Counted from the stretch's first letter, positions 41,484 to 50,619 are shown. The stretch is DNA of 64,000 bases from an uncultured Collinsella sp. (GCA_959026725.1 CAUFMG010000001.1:186001-250000); one strand, 5' to 3'. Notes: a model not told the origin generated them from the letters alone. Translations and numbers: made by a program.

Positions 41484-42215
41484 CTAGTGCAAAATCTTGG
41501 ACAGGAACTCGCGGCAGCGCGGGTTCTCGGGGTTATCGAAGAAGTGCTCGGGCGTGCCCTCCTCCAGAATACGGCCGTCCTCCATAAAGATGACGCGGTC
41601 GGCCACCTGGCGCGCAAAGCCCATCTCGTGCGTCACGCAGATCATGGTGATGTCCTCCTGCGCGAGCTCAATCATAACGTCCAGAACCTCCTGGACCATC
41701 TCGGGGTCGAGCGCCGAGGTCGGTTCGTCAAACAGGATGATGGGCTGCTTGGTGCACAGGGCACGGGCGATGGCGATGCGCTGCTGCTGACCGCCCGAGA
41801 GATTCTGCGGATACTCGCCGGCCTTATGCGCCATGCCAACGCGCTTGAGCGCGGCGATGGCGATCTCGGTCGCCTCCTCCTTGCTCTTCTTTTGCAGCTT
41901 GATGGGCGCGAGCGTCAGGTTGCCGAGCACCGTCATGTTGGGATACAGGTTGAACTGCTGAAACACCATGGAACTGTACTTGCGAGCCATCTCCAGGTGG
42001 TTCTTTTTGGTGAGCGGGGTACCGTCGATGATGACCTCGCCCGACGTGGGCTCCTCAAGATAATCGACACAGCGGATGAGCGTCGACTTACCCGAGCCGG
42101 AAGGCCCGATCATTACGAGCTTCTCGCCGCGCTTGACGGTGAGGTTGATATCTTTGAGCACATGCAGGTCGCCAAAGTACTTGTTGAGATGCTTGATCTC
42201 GATCATGTCTGCCAT
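41484..42215 (-). CDS. Amino-acid ABC transporter ATP-binding protein (GlnQ family)
   Basis: A 243-residue ABC ATPase. Walker A GPSGSGKSTLIRC, Q-loop MVFQQFNLYPNMTVL, signature LSGGQQQRIAIARAL and Walker B PIILFDEPTSALDPEM, with the switch His in VTHEMGFARQV. It is the first gene of the importer operon ATPase-SBP-permease-permease. RBS AGGGAAGGGA stands before ATG 42215. A palindrome of the GGGACAG group lies in its upstream region. Confidence 0.95.
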   Translation of the reverse strand: MADMIEIKHLNKYFGDLHVLKDINLTVKRGEKLVMIGPSGSGKSTLIRCVDYLEEPTSGEVIIDGTPLTKKNHLEMARKYSSMVFQQFNLYPNMTVLGNLTLAPIKLQKKSKEEATEIAIAALKRVGMAHKAGEYPQNLSGGQQQRIAIARALCTKQPIILFDEPTSALDPEMVQEVLDVMIELAQEDITMICVTHEMGFARQVADRVIFMEDGRILEEGTPEHFFDNPENPRCREFLSKILH

Positions 42216-42321
42216 GAATGTCCCTTCCCTGCGTTTACACGAGTTGAACTATTGTACGGAAAGAACCACGTTTCCGCAGCCCACACTACATTCTCGTAAA
42301 GAACCCGCAACCTTCCGCCCA

Positions 42322-42388
42322 CTCATTGGGGACAGACTTAAATGAGTATCTGCTCATTGGGCACTCATTTAAGTCTGTCCCCAATGAG
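42322..42388. repeat. GGGACAG hairpin, 26-bp arms
   Basis: CTCATTGGGGACAGACTTAA then ATGAGT (42322-42347) is mirrored by ACTCAT then TTAAGTCTGTCCCCAATGAG (42363-42388), perfect arms with a 15-nt loop. It sits between the ABC operon promoter and the yqeY terminator. Confidence 0.9.
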
Positions 42389-42399
42389 CGCCGCCCAGC

Positions 42400-42431
42400 A
42401 AAAAGGGGCGCGACCGCAATGGCCACGCCCC
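42400..42431 (-). terminator. Terminator of yqeY
   Basis: Minus-strand GGGGCGTGGCC / GGTCGCGCCCC hairpin followed by TTTTTGCTG, 30 bp past the yqeY stop. Confidence 0.9.
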
Positions 42432-42460
42432 CTCAACATCAACTATATGCCGCTCGGCCC

Positions 42461-42904
42461 CTACGCGAGCTTTGCGCCGACGATCTTTGCCGCAGCCGGC
42501 TTATCGAAGTTGCCGCCGGTGGCCTTGCCGAGTGCTCCCATAACCTGGCCCATCTGCTTCTTGGACGTGGCGCCCAGCTCGGCGATGACCTGCTCGATCA
42601 GGGCCTCGAGCTCCTCGCCCGAAACCTGCGCGGGCAGCAGGCTTTCCAGAATCTTGACCTGCTCGGTCAGGTTGTCGGTACGCTCCTGGTCGGTGCCGGC
42701 CTTGATGGACATCTCCAGCGTCTCGCTCGTCTGCTTGATCAGACGCTTGATCATGCTGTTGACGTCTTCCTCGGTCACATCGCGGCGCTCGTTGACCTCG
42801 ATATTCTTCACCTCGGCCTTAACCTGGCGAATGATAGACAGGCGAACCTTGTCCTTGGCCTTCATGGCCGCGATCATTTCCTTCTGCAGCTCTTCGTTGG
42901 TCAT
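42461..42904 (-). CDS. yqeY: GatB/YqeY domain protein
   Basis: A 147-residue helical cytoplasmic protein. The YqeY pattern is seen in KEMIAAMKAKDKVRLSIIRQ, VNSMIKRLIKQTSETLEM, ILESLLPAQVSGEELEALI and TSKKQMGQVMGALGKATGG. The domain is related to the tail of the Asp/Glu-tRNA amidotransferase subunit GatB and is thought to touch tRNA, but the free protein's role is unsettled. RBS GAGAGGA precedes the ATG. It lies downstream of the foldase gene, separated by a short hairpin (about 42930-42955). Confidence 0.9.
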   Translation of the reverse strand: MTNEELQKEMIAAMKAKDKVRLSIIRQVKAEVKNIEVNERRDVTEEDVNSMIKRLIKQTSETLEMSIKAGTDQERTDNLTEQVKILESLLPAQVSGEELEALIEQVIAELGATSKKQMGQVMGALGKATGGNFDKPAAAKIVGAKLA

Positions 42905-42958
42905 CTGCTAATCCTCTCTAATAGCGTGGGCGGTACTCGCGCGAGCACCGCCCCATGA

Positions 42959-44179
42959 TTACTCAGTCGTCGACGAATCGTCGGTCGAACTCTTGGTGAC
43001 GCCCTTCAGGCTCACGTTATAGGGTACGTCCTTGGGCATGGGATTGACGGTAATGTCGGCGTCCTTCTTGTACTGCTCTAGCCACTCGCTGTACGCGGTG
43101 CTGGCCGCCTGCGTCTTCACCACGTTGGAGACATACTTCTTGATGGCCTTGGGCACCTGGTTGATGTCATCAACCTGATTATCGACATGGAAGTAGTCGG
43201 TGCACTTGATGACATGGTAACCGTACGTCGACTCGACCACGTCGCTCACATCGCCCTTGTTGAGCCCCTCGAGCGCCGTCTGGTAGCTGTCGACGAAGGT
43301 AGTGAGCTTATCCCAACCCACATCGCCCTTCTTCTCCTTGGAGCCGGTGTCGTCGGAGTACTGCTCCACGGCATCCTCAAAGCTCAGCTCGCCGGAGTTG
43401 ATCTTGTTCAGGCACTCCTGTGCCTTGGCCTTGGCGGCAGCCTTGTCCTCGTCGGAAGCATCGGAATCAACCTTGACCAGGATGTTCGACGAGCGGCGGG
43501 CATCGTTGTAGTTAGACAGGTTCTCGTTGATGTAATCGACGATCTCGCTGTCCTTGGGCTTGCTCGTGGGCGCGACGGCATCCTTGAGTTTCTGCTGCGC
43601 CAGGCTCTCCTTGAGCGAATCCTTGTAGGTGTCCTCGGTATAGCCGTAGGTCTTGAGGGTCTTCTTAAAGGCCTTGGCACCGCCCGCGCTCTTGCACGCG
43701 TCCTTCCAAGCCTTCTCGACCTCCTCATCCGACACCGTCACGCCGTTCTCCTTCTGTGCCTGTTGAAGCAGAATCTGCTGTGCGTAGGAGTCGATGAGTT
43801 GCTTACGGTACTTCTTGGGAGTGAGGTCGTTGTCAACCAGATACTGCGCCCAATCCTCATCCTTGGTGTAGCCGTAGGACGTGCGCATGCTCATGATCTG
43901 CTTGGTCACGGTGTCCTCGGTGAGGTTGGTACCGTTGATAGTAGCAGCAACGCCGCCGGTCAGCTTGTAGCCCGAGGTGTCCTCGGCCTGCGACATAAGG
44001 CCGGAGCACGCCATCGCCGAGACGGAAAGCAGCATCGCCAGCACGCCGATGACCACCAGAACGATCTTAACGGTCTTAGACACGTACGTCTTGCGCTGCT
44101 TCTTGCGAGAGCTGGAGGCAGCGCGGGCCTGCTGCTCGGGCGTCGGCGCGGCCTCGGAGTTCTTTTTCTTATTTGCCAT
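42959..44179 (-). CDS. PrsA/SurA-like peptidyl-prolyl isomerase (extracytoplasmic foldase)
   Basis: A 406-residue membrane-anchored protein. A basic cytoplasmic N-terminus (MANKKKNSEA..KKQRKT) precedes one hydrophobic segment (about 38-60). The SurA_N-like chaperone region follows (IMSMRTSYGYTKDEDWAQYL, YAQQILLQQAQKENGVTVSDE). The parvulin rotamase core comprises ARRSSNILVKV through GDVGWDKLTTFVDSYQTAL to DVVESTYGYHVIKC. It should help exported proteins fold outside the membrane. It has MACSG but an incomplete lipobox context, so anchorage by the helix is more likely than by lipid. The ATG at 44179 has AAAGG upstream. Confidence 0.88.
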   Translation of the reverse strand: MANKKKNSEAAPTPEQQARAASSSRKKQRKTYVSKTVKIVLVVIGVLAMLLSVSAMACSGLMSQAEDTSGYKLTGGVAATINGTNLTEDTVTKQIMSMRTSYGYTKDEDWAQYLVDNDLTPKKYRKQLIDSYAQQILLQQAQKENGVTVSDEEVEKAWKDACKSAGGAKAFKKTLKTYGYTEDTYKDSLKESLAQQKLKDAVAPTSKPKDSEIVDYINENLSNYNDARRSSNILVKVDSDASDEDKAAAKAKAQECLNKINSGELSFEDAVEQYSDDTGSKEKKGDVGWDKLTTFVDSYQTALEGLNKGDVSDVVESTYGYHVIKCTDYFHVDNQVDDINQVPKAIKKYVSNVVKTQAASTAYSEWLEQYKKDADITVNPMPKDVPYNVSLKGVTKSSTDDSSTTE

Positions 44180-44252
44180 AGTTGGCCTTTCGCATAACGA
44201 ATCGAACAAACGCCATTGTGTCACAACGCAGCCCCCGTGGCACGCTTGGTGC

Positions 44253-44335
44253 ATTGGGGACAGGTTAATCTGCACCATTTTGGTGCAAAGGGGACAGCTC
44301 TGGCAGCCGGCAGTTAGGGACAGTCCCCAAGTGCC
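44253..44335. repeat. GGGACAG-type repeat cluster upstream of the foldase gene
   Basis: Three GGGACAG motifs (TTGGGGACAGG, AAGGGGACAGC, TAGGGACAGTCCCC) occur in 80 bp, with the small palindrome CACCATTTTGGTG and GGGAC-AGT-CCCC within. It is intergenic between the PTS IIA and foldase genes. Confidence 0.6.
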
Positions 44336-44349
44336 GACTCAGCCCCACC

Positions 44350-44814
44350 TTAGAAGTGACGGCGGATGGCGTCGACCATGCCCTGGGGCGTGGTCTGGCC
44401 GAGCACGTCGACTGCGGCATCGGCGTCCATAAAGATGTTCATGAGTGCCTGCAGGGCCTCGACCTGGCCGCCCGGCTCGGCGATGCCCAGATTGATGACG
44501 ATCTGCGCCGGCACCGGAGCGCCCATGCCAGCCATAGCGTTAAATGTCACGGGCGCGGCGGGCTTCACCACCGCGATATAGGGCTTGGCCACAAACCCCG
44601 GATCGGTATGCGGAATGGCAATGTTTGCCGCCGGCATGGCAAGACCCGTGGGATAGGCATCCTCGCGCGTGCGAACGGCGTCGAGCCAACCGTCGGCAAT
44701 GTAGCCACGTGGTGCAAGCTCGCCCTCGAGCCGCGCAAACACCTCATCCGGCGTCGCACACTCCCAATCAAAAAACACCAGCTCAGGCGTAAACAGCGCT
44801 TCGTTATCCGCCAT
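44350..44814 (-). CDS. PTS sugar transporter subunit IIA (type 2, galactitol/fructose class)
   Basis: A 154-residue cytoplasmic phosphocarrier. The EIIA-2 active-site region is intact: YPTGLAMPAANIAIPHTDPG, with the phospho-accepting His in IPHTD (about residue 70). Upstream, ELAPRGYIADGWLDAVRTRED fits the family. IIB and IIC partners are absent nearby, so it is an orphan here; it may serve a distant permease or act in regulation. GAGAGG precedes the ATG. It is bounded by repeat hairpins on both sides. Confidence 0.88.
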   Translation of the reverse strand: MADNEALFTPELVFFDWECATPDEVFARLEGELAPRGYIADGWLDAVRTREDAYPTGLAMPAANIAIPHTDPGFVAKPYIAVVKPAAPVTFNAMAGMGAPVPAQIVINLGIAEPGGQVEALQALMNIFMDADAAVDVLGQTTPQGMVDAIRRHF

Positions 44815-44841
44815 GCGCTCACCTCTCTCACCTAGTCACCT

Positions 44842-44934
44842 GGGACGTTCTTAAACGACTAGTCATTCAAGAACGTCCCCAATAACTGCCAAAAACAAAA
44901 GGTGGCCACGCGCGCCTTGGCGCCAATGACCACC
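44842..44934 (-). terminator. purMN terminator plus adjacent palindrome
   Basis: Terminator: minus-strand GGTGGTCATTGGCGCC / GGCGCGCGTGGCCACC then TTTTGTTTTT (44891-44934), 33 bp past purN. Next to it is the palindrome GGGACGTTCTT-loop-AAGAACGTCCCC (44842-44880). Confidence 0.85.
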
Positions 44935-44966
44935 CTGACTACTCGGCTAAATTGTACTGTGCGCCG

Positions 44967-45668
44967 CTAGCCGCGAGGCGCGTCAATTGCGACCTTGCCG
45001 CTCTCCAGCACGTGGACGCAGCCGTCGGCGAGCATCTGCACGACCTCGGGATACAGCACGTGCTCAATCGCATGGATGTGCTCCTCGAGCGTGTCGACAT
45101 CCCAGCCCTCCTCAACAGCCAGCGCACGCTGGGCGATGATGGGACCGTTGTCGTAGATCTCGTTGGCAAAATGCACGGTCACGCCAGTTACCTTGACGCC
45201 GCGCGCAAAGGCGTCGTCAATCGCATGCGCACCGGTAAAGCTCGGCAGCAGCGCCGGATGCAAGTTGACCACGCGGTTGGGAAACGCCGCCAGCAGAGGC
45301 GTGTGCACCATGCGCATGTAGCCGGCCATGACCACATACTCGCAGCCGCGCTCGAGCAGCTCGTGCGCGATGACCTCGTCGGCGGCAATAGGGTCGGCAT
45401 AGACATCCTTGGACAGCGTGAGCGTCTGGATGCCCGCGCGCTCAGCGCGCTGCAAACCCTTAGCCGAAGGACGGCTCGACACAACAAGCTCAATTGAGGC
45501 GTTGAGCTTACCGGCGGCGATCAGATCGATCAGCGCCTGCAGGTTGGTACCCGAACCGCTGATGAGCACACCGATCTTAAGCGGCTCGGCCGTATCGGTG
45601 CCAGTCGGACGGGTATAGGGCACAAAGTCCAGGCCCTCGGCGGCAGCCATCTGCTCGTTAGCGCTCAT
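44967..45668 (-). CDS. purN: Phosphoribosylglycinamide formyltransferase
   Basis: A 233-residue enzyme of step 3 in purine synthesis, using 10-formyl-THF. Conserved parts are KIGVLISGSGTNLQALIDLI (about 32-51), VVMAGYMRMVHTPLLAAFPN, the NxHPALLPSF loop (VVNLHPALLPSFTGAHA) with catalytic His/Asn, and VTGVTVHFANEIYDNGPIIAQ. There is a 30-residue N-terminal extension before the first motif. The ATG overlaps the purM stop by 11 bp, so translation is coupled. Confidence 0.95.
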   Translation of the reverse strand: MSANEQMAAAEGLDFVPYTRPTGTDTAEPLKIGVLISGSGTNLQALIDLIAAGKLNASIELVVSSRPSAKGLQRAERAGIQTLTLSKDVYADPIAADEVIAHELLERGCEYVVMAGYMRMVHTPLLAAFPNRVVNLHPALLPSFTGAHAIDDAFARGVKVTGVTVHFANEIYDNGPIIAQRALAVEEGWDVDTLEEHIHAIEHVLYPEVVQMLADGCVHVLESGKVAIDAPRG

Positions 45669-46761
45669 CGGAGTACACGACCTTACCGGAGCCCTCGACG
45701 CACTCGCCCACGCGGAACGGCTTCTCGCCCAGCGCGACCAGGGCTTCGGTAACCGCGGCCTCGTCCTCGGGGGCGACGATCAGGCACAGGCCGACGCCCA
45801 TGTTGAAGGTCTTGCATGCCTCGTTGGGCGCGAGCTCGGCCTGACGCGACACGTAGGTGATGACGGGCGGAACATCCCAGCCCATCTCGGCGCCGTTGCG
45901 GGTGACCACGGCGTCGACGTCGTCGGCGAGCGCGCGGTTGAGGTTCTCGGTAATACCGCCGCCGGTGATGTGGGCGATGGCGTGCACGCTGGCGCCACCG
46001 CGGAGCAGCTCCAGGATCGGCTTGACGTAGATGCGCGTGGGAGCCAGCAGGGCGTCTGCCAGCGATGCGCCGCCGAGTTCCTCGAGCGGACGGCTCAGTT
46101 CCTCGGCCTTAGCGGCAGCCTCGGGCGTGCCCGGCTTGATGCCGTCGACACCGATGACCTTGCGCACGAGTGAGTATCCGTTGGAGTGCACGCCGGTGGA
46201 AGGCAGGCCCAGGATCACATCGCCCGGGCGGACGTTTGCGGGGTCGAGCATCTTGGGACGGTCGACGACGCCCACGGTAAATCCGGCAAGGTCGTAGTCG
46301 GCAGGAGCCATAACGCCCGGGTGCTCGGCCATCTCGCCGCCCACGAGCGCGCAGCCCGCGAGCTTGCAGCCGTCGGCCACACCCTTGATGATCTTTGCCA
46401 TGTGCTCGGCCTCGATGTGACCGATGGCAACGTAGTCTAGGAAGAACAGCGGCTCGGCGCCCGAAGCCAGAATGTCGTTGACGCACATAGCGACCAGGTC
46501 CTGGCCCACCGTCTCGTGACGGTCCATGATCTGGGCGAGCACGAGCTTGGTGCCCACGCCGTCGGTACCGCTGATCAGGATCGGGTCTTCCATATCCTTA
46601 AGCGCGGCAGCCGAGAACAGGCCACCGAAGCCGCCGATGCCGCCGATAACCTCGGGGCGATTGGTGTCCTTGACCATCTGCTTAATAGCGTCGACGGCGC
46701 GGCCGCCCTCAGCGGTATCGACGCCGGCATCCTCATACGTCACATGCTTGCTGTCGCTCAT
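45658..46761 (-). CDS. purM: Phosphoribosylformylglycinamidine cyclo-ligase
   Basis: A 367-residue AIR synthetase, step 5 of purine synthesis. It has the signature YEDAGVDTAEGGRAVDAIK at the start, then GTDGVGTKLVLA, ALVGGEMAEHPG, VILGLPSTGVHSNGYSLVRK and AHITGGGITENLNRAL. AGGAAGG precedes the ATG. It is co-transcribed with purN; purF lies just upstream in the same direction but is separated by a repeat-bearing gap of about 155 bp. Confidence 0.97.
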   Translation of the reverse strand: MSDSKHVTYEDAGVDTAEGGRAVDAIKQMVKDTNRPEVIGGIGGFGGLFSAAALKDMEDPILISGTDGVGTKLVLAQIMDRHETVGQDLVAMCVNDILASGAEPLFFLDYVAIGHIEAEHMAKIIKGVADGCKLAGCALVGGEMAEHPGVMAPADYDLAGFTVGVVDRPKMLDPANVRPGDVILGLPSTGVHSNGYSLVRKVIGVDGIKPGTPEAAAKAEELSRPLEELGGASLADALLAPTRIYVKPILELLRGGASVHAIAHITGGGITENLNRALADDVDAVVTRNGAEMGWDVPPVITYVSRQAELAPNEACKTFNMGVGLCLIVAPEDEAAVTEALVALGEKPFRVGECVEGSGKVVYSDER

Positions 46762-46875
46762 CTGAGCCTTCCTCTCCCACTACCGTGGCACCGCCCGGGC
46801 GCCAAACGGTGCTCATAATTGCGTTCATTTCGGCGCGCGCCATAACAGCATGCGCCGTCATATCAACAAAACAGC

Positions 46876-46920
46876 AGGTAAAACCTACCAAAATAAACCT
46901 GTCCCCATATTGCAGGTTTT
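46876..46920. repeat. GGGACAG-group repeat between purF and purM
   Basis: AGGTAAAACCTACCAAAATA then AACCTGTCCCCATATTGCAG: the CCAAAATAAACCTGYCCC end is shared with the element at 30139-30323 (right end). It touches the last codons of purF. Confidence 0.7.
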
Positions 46921-48589
46921 AGGCCTCGCCGTGCTCCTCTTCCCAGCTGCGGTCGTCGTATTTCTCGACCACGGCGTCGTCGTCAAAGTGCAGCGGCTTG
47001 TCCAGGTTGCGGGGCTTAAAGCCCTCCATAAACTTGTCGCGGCCAAAGCTCTCGGGAATCGCCACGGGGTAGCGGCCGGTAAAGCACGCATCGCAGTAGC
47101 CGCCCTTGGGCATGACCTTAAGCAGGCCCTCGACCGAAAGGAAGGCCAGCGAATCGGCACCGATATACTCGCAAATCTCGTCGACCGTCTTGTTGGCGCT
47201 GATGAGCTGCGACTGCACGTCGGTATCGATACCGTAGAAGCACGGCCAGATGACCTCGGGCGAGTTGATGCGGATGTGAATCTCCTTGGCGCCAGCGTTG
47301 CGTAGCATCTTGACGAGCTGCACCATGGTGGTGCCGCGCACGATGGAGTCGTCGATGACGACCAGGCGCTTGCCCTCGATGTTGTCGCGCAGCGGGTTGA
47401 GTTTCATACGCACGCCCATGGCGCGCAGCTCCTGCGTGGGCTCGATAAACGTACGGCCCACGTAGCGGTTCTTGATAAGGCCCTCGCCAAAGGGAATACC
47501 GCTCTCGTGCGAATACCCCTCCGCGGGCGGCAGGCCGGAGTCGGGCACGCCGATGACCAGATCGGCCTCGACGGGCTCCTCGTGTGCCAGCTGACGACCC
47601 ATGTCGTAACGGCAGGCATAGACGCTCTTGCCATTCATGATGGAGTCGGGGCGGGCAAAGTAGACCTGCTCAAAGATGCAGTTTGCGGGCTCTTCGGCTG
47701 CAGGCACGCCCTGCTCGGATACCAGACCCTCGGCGCTGATGCGCAAGATCTCGCCGGGACGGACGTCACGGACGTACTCGGCACCCACGATGTCGAGTGC
47801 GCAGGTCTCGGAAGCAACGACCCAGCCGCCGGCGCGCGTGACACGGACGGCGGAGTCGACCGTCGCGGCGCCGTCCTGCGACGGCAGCTGCGAAACGGAT
47901 GCGGCGTCGGCCTGGTCCAGACCCTCGTCCACCAGCTTGCCCAGCACGAGCGGGCGAATGCCGTGCGGATCGCGGAATGCGTAGAGTGCCTGTTCGTTGA
48001 TGAGCGTCATGGCGTAGCCGCCGCGCACGAGCTCCATGGTCTTGCGAATACCCTCGCGCAGGTGGCCCGTACGCTGGGTAAAGTAGCCGATAAGCTTGGT
48101 CGCGACCTCGGAATCCGAATTGGAGAGGAACGGCACACCCAGCTCGATCAGCTGACGGCGCAGCTCGTCGGTGTTGACGAGGGTGCCGTTGTGCGCGAGC
48201 GCGATAATGACGCTATTGATGGTAGAGAGGTGCGGCTGAGAGGCTTCCCAGCTCTTGGCGCCGGCAGTGCCGTAGCGCACATGACCCACGGCCAGCTGGC
48301 CGGAGAGCGTCGACAGGTCGGCGTTGGAGAACACGCGGTCGAGCAGGCCCAGATCCTTGCGGACCATAACCGTGCCGCCATCACCCACGGCGATTCCCGC
48401 CGATTCCTGGCCGCGATGCTGTAGCGCGCGCAGACCAAAGTACGTCAGTCGAGCCACATCGCGATCGGGCGCCCACACACCAAAAATGCCGCATTCCTCA
48501 TGCAGCTGGTCGGAGTCCGGATCATACGTCGACATGGTCTTCACCTGTCCCGCGGCACGCTCGGCCGCGTGGATGGTTTCTTGAGACAT
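46919..48589 (-). CDS. purF: Amidophosphoribosyltransferase
   Basis: A 556-residue enzyme of the committed step of purine synthesis. The N-terminal Ntn-glutaminase starts its catalytic Cys in EECGIFGVW (Cys about 33, so a roughly 32-residue leader precedes it; in relatives the pro-segment is cleaved). Further features are LRALQHRGQESAGIA, VGHVRYGTAG and ALAHNGTLVN. The C-terminal phosphoribosyltransferase carries RLVVIDDSIVRGTTM (PRPP loop). Cys residues in YCDACFTG near the end fit the [4Fe-4S] form of PurF. GAGGGG precedes ATG 48589. Confidence 0.96.
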   Translation of the reverse strand: MSQETIHAAERAAGQVKTMSTYDPDSDQLHEECGIFGVWAPDRDVARLTYFGLRALQHRGQESAGIAVGDGGTVMVRKDLGLLDRVFSNADLSTLSGQLAVGHVRYGTAGAKSWEASQPHLSTINSVIIALAHNGTLVNTDELRRQLIELGVPFLSNSDSEVATKLIGYFTQRTGHLREGIRKTMELVRGGYAMTLINEQALYAFRDPHGIRPLVLGKLVDEGLDQADAASVSQLPSQDGAATVDSAVRVTRAGGWVVASETCALDIVGAEYVRDVRPGEILRISAEGLVSEQGVPAAEEPANCIFEQVYFARPDSIMNGKSVYACRYDMGRQLAHEEPVEADLVIGVPDSGLPPAEGYSHESGIPFGEGLIKNRYVGRTFIEPTQELRAMGVRMKLNPLRDNIEGKRLVVIDDSIVRGTTMVQLVKMLRNAGAKEIHIRINSPEVIWPCFYGIDTDVQSQLISANKTVDEICEYIGADSLAFLSVEGLLKVMPKGGYCDACFTGRYPVAIPESFGRDKFMEGFKPRNLDKPLHFDDDAVVEKYDDRSWEEEHGEA

Positions 48590-48874
48590 GGCATCCCCTC
48601 AGAGCCTCGTTATTTGGCGTTACCTGCCCTATTATACGCACGGCAAGACAAGCACTCCCGCGCATGAACAGCGCTTTTTAAAAGCCCACCGAGCTAATAA
48701 TCAGTTTTGTTGCCAAACATTTTATCGGTCTGTCCAGCGTAAGTGCCCGCGCCCCCAGATGGCCGCCGCGTCCGCCGTTGGGGATTACAAAGTTGCAATT
48801 GGGACGTTCGTCCTGTCTTTTGGCAGGTCGGCGGCGTATCCTTGTAACCTACAACAAAGCGAGAAAGGTTATGT

Positions 48875-50104
48875 ATGGATCGAAACGAACTCGACCCCAG
48901 CGTCCCCAGCGCCACGGAGGTCAAGAAGATCCCCCTCATCATTAAGGTGTACGCCGTCCTGTGCATCCTTTCCGGCGTGGGCACGCTCCCGTCGGTCGCT
49001 GCCTTTATGTGGCAGGTCATCACGGCACTTGTTAACGGCAACGCCACCGAAAAGCTCGGCGACAACACGCTCGTCGCAGTCGGCCTTATCGTCGCCGGCA
49101 TCATGCTCTCTGCGGCAAGTGCCGTCATCCTAATCATCTTTGGCCTGGACCTTATCAAAAACCAGCGCCGCAACGCCGCCCGCCTGTCCTACATCCTTAT
49201 TGCATTCACCGTCGTCGAGCTTTTGGTCGACGTGATGCTCCAGGGCATCGGGCCCTTCCTACTGCGTCCCGCGATCCAGCTCGGCATCCTTGTTGCACTT
49301 TCGGCAACCGTCGACCCCACGCTGCGTCAGGAGCGCGAACTGCAGCGCCGCCTGCAGGAGATGCTCGACCGCGACGCCGCCGCCGAGGGCATGCTCGGCC
49401 GCGATGAAACCGGCGAAGGCTACATCAAGCTCAACTACTTCAACCTGTTCTGGGTGTTCTTTGTCTGCTGCATACTCGGCCTGATCGCCGAGGACATCTG
49501 GCACATGACGGTCGACGACCCGGGCATCTACCAGAACCGCGCCGGCATGCTGTTTGGCCCCTTCAGCCCCATCTACGGATTTGGCGCCGTGCTCATGACC
49601 ATGGTGCTCAACCGCTTCTACAAAAAGAACCCCATCATTATCTTTTTGGTGAGCGCGCTGCTCGGCGCAAGCTTTGAGGTGTTCGTGGGCTGGTTTATGC
49701 AGACCTCGTTTGGCGTGGTCTCGTGGAGCTACTCGCATATGAAGCTCTTTGGCATGCCCGATCCGCTCGCCGTCCTTACCGGCGGACGTACCTGCACAGG
49801 CTTCGCCTGCCTGTGGGGTCTGGGTGGCCTCATCTGGATCAAGCTGCTGCTGCCGAGGCTGCTCAAGCTCATCAACATGATTCCGTGGAAGAGTCGCTAC
49901 TCGGCTACCGTCATCTTTACCGTCATTATGCTGGTCGACGGCATCATGACGCTACAGTCGCTCGACTACTGGTACCAGCGCGTCAACGGCACGGAGCCGG
50001 ATATTCCCGTCGCGCAGTTCTACGGCAAATATTTCGATAACGACTACATGGAAAACCGCTTCCAGAGCATGACCATGAGCCCCAAGGATGCGACGCGCGT
50101 GTAG
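48875..50104 (+). CDS. Membrane protein of the putative ABC-transporter type IV (PF06541/DUF1113-like) family
   Basis: A 409-residue polytopic protein. Residues 20-160 have about four helices of no clear family; 190-390 match the DUF1113 pattern (NLFWVFFVCCILGLIAEDIW, GMLFGPFSPIYGFGAVLMT, LLGASFEVFVGWFMQ). The name implies an ABC permease, but no ATPase lies near and its function is not established. AGAAAGG stands upstream of the ATG. It is monocistronic, divergent from purF; the 285-bp gap 48590-48874 holds only presumed promoters. Confidence 0.75.
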   Translation: MDRNELDPSVPSATEVKKIPLIIKVYAVLCILSGVGTLPSVAAFMWQVITALVNGNATEKLGDNTLVAVGLIVAGIMLSAASAVILIIFGLDLIKNQRRNAARLSYILIAFTVVELLVDVMLQGIGPFLLRPAIQLGILVALSATVDPTLRQERELQRRLQEMLDRDAAAEGMLGRDETGEGYIKLNYFNLFWVFFVCCILGLIAEDIWHMTVDDPGIYQNRAGMLFGPFSPIYGFGAVLMTMVLNRFYKKNPIIIFLVSALLGASFEVFVGWFMQTSFGVVSWSYSHMKLFGMPDPLAVLTGGRTCTGFACLWGLGGLIWIKLLLPRLLKLINMIPWKSRYSATVIFTVIMLVDGIMTLQSLDYWYQRVNGTEPDIPVAQFYGKYFDNDYMENRFQSMTMSPKDATRV

Positions 50105-50137
50105 CGCCACGCAATGCCGAGATTTTCCAACGCACAG

Positions 50138-50179
50138 AAAAGCCCGCTGGCAGACTGATGAACTGCCAGTGGGCTTTTT
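50138..50179. terminator. Bidirectional terminator between the convergent genes
   Basis: AAAAGCCCGCTGGCAG-loop-CTGCCAGTGGGCTTTTT, with A run and T run on either side, so it can stop both the membrane protein gene and the MoaE-like gene. Confidence 0.95.
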
Positions 50180-50202
50180 GTTGGCGAGTGCCGCTGCCGG
50201 CC

Positions 50203-50619
50203 TTACGCCTCGCGCTCGACCTCGCTCACACACTCATTTTTGATGGTACCGACGAGCGCCTGCAGCGCATCGACCACATGCGGGCGAATGTCCCCGCCAA
50301 TGAGTACGAGCATGATGTCGTCGCCCACGGTAAGCTCGCCACTCGCCAGCCACACGCGCACATAGCCGATACCCGGCATCGCGCGCGTTGCCTCGATAGC
50401 GGCCTGCACCTTTTCGGCATCGAAGCCAAACACCATGCCGCCCACCTTATGCCCAGGCGCCACACCATCTGTCTCGACCCCACGTACCTCGGCCTTGGGC
50501 GTCGCACGCACCACGCCGTTGTGTGTCAGGTACATCCCACAATCAGCCGCCGAAACATCGGCCTTGGCTTCGCGCAGCCAAGCATCAACCGAAGGCATCG
50601 ATTTGCCACTTTCAAGCAT
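50203..50619 (-). CDS. MoaE-like molybdopterin synthase catalytic subunit family protein
   Basis: A 138-residue cytoplasmic protein. The MoaE-like core is seen in MYLTHNGVVRATPKAEVRG, VGGMVFGFDAEKVQAAIEAT, VRVWLASGELTVGDDIMLV and VVDALQALVGTIKNECVSEVE. MoaE converts precursor Z to molybdopterin with MoaD; the usual C-terminal active-site Lys (WKKE) is not seen, and no moaA, moaC or moaD lie nearby. It may be a divergent or repurposed MoaE-fold protein. The second of two tandem ATGs (50619) fits AAGGAG best. Confidence 0.65.
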   Translation of the reverse strand: MLESGKSMPSVDAWLREAKADVSAADCGMYLTHNGVVRATPKAEVRGVETDGVAPGHKVGGMVFGFDAEKVQAAIEATRAMPGIGYVRVWLASGELTVGDDIMLVLIGGDIRPHVVDALQALVGTIKNECVSEVEREA

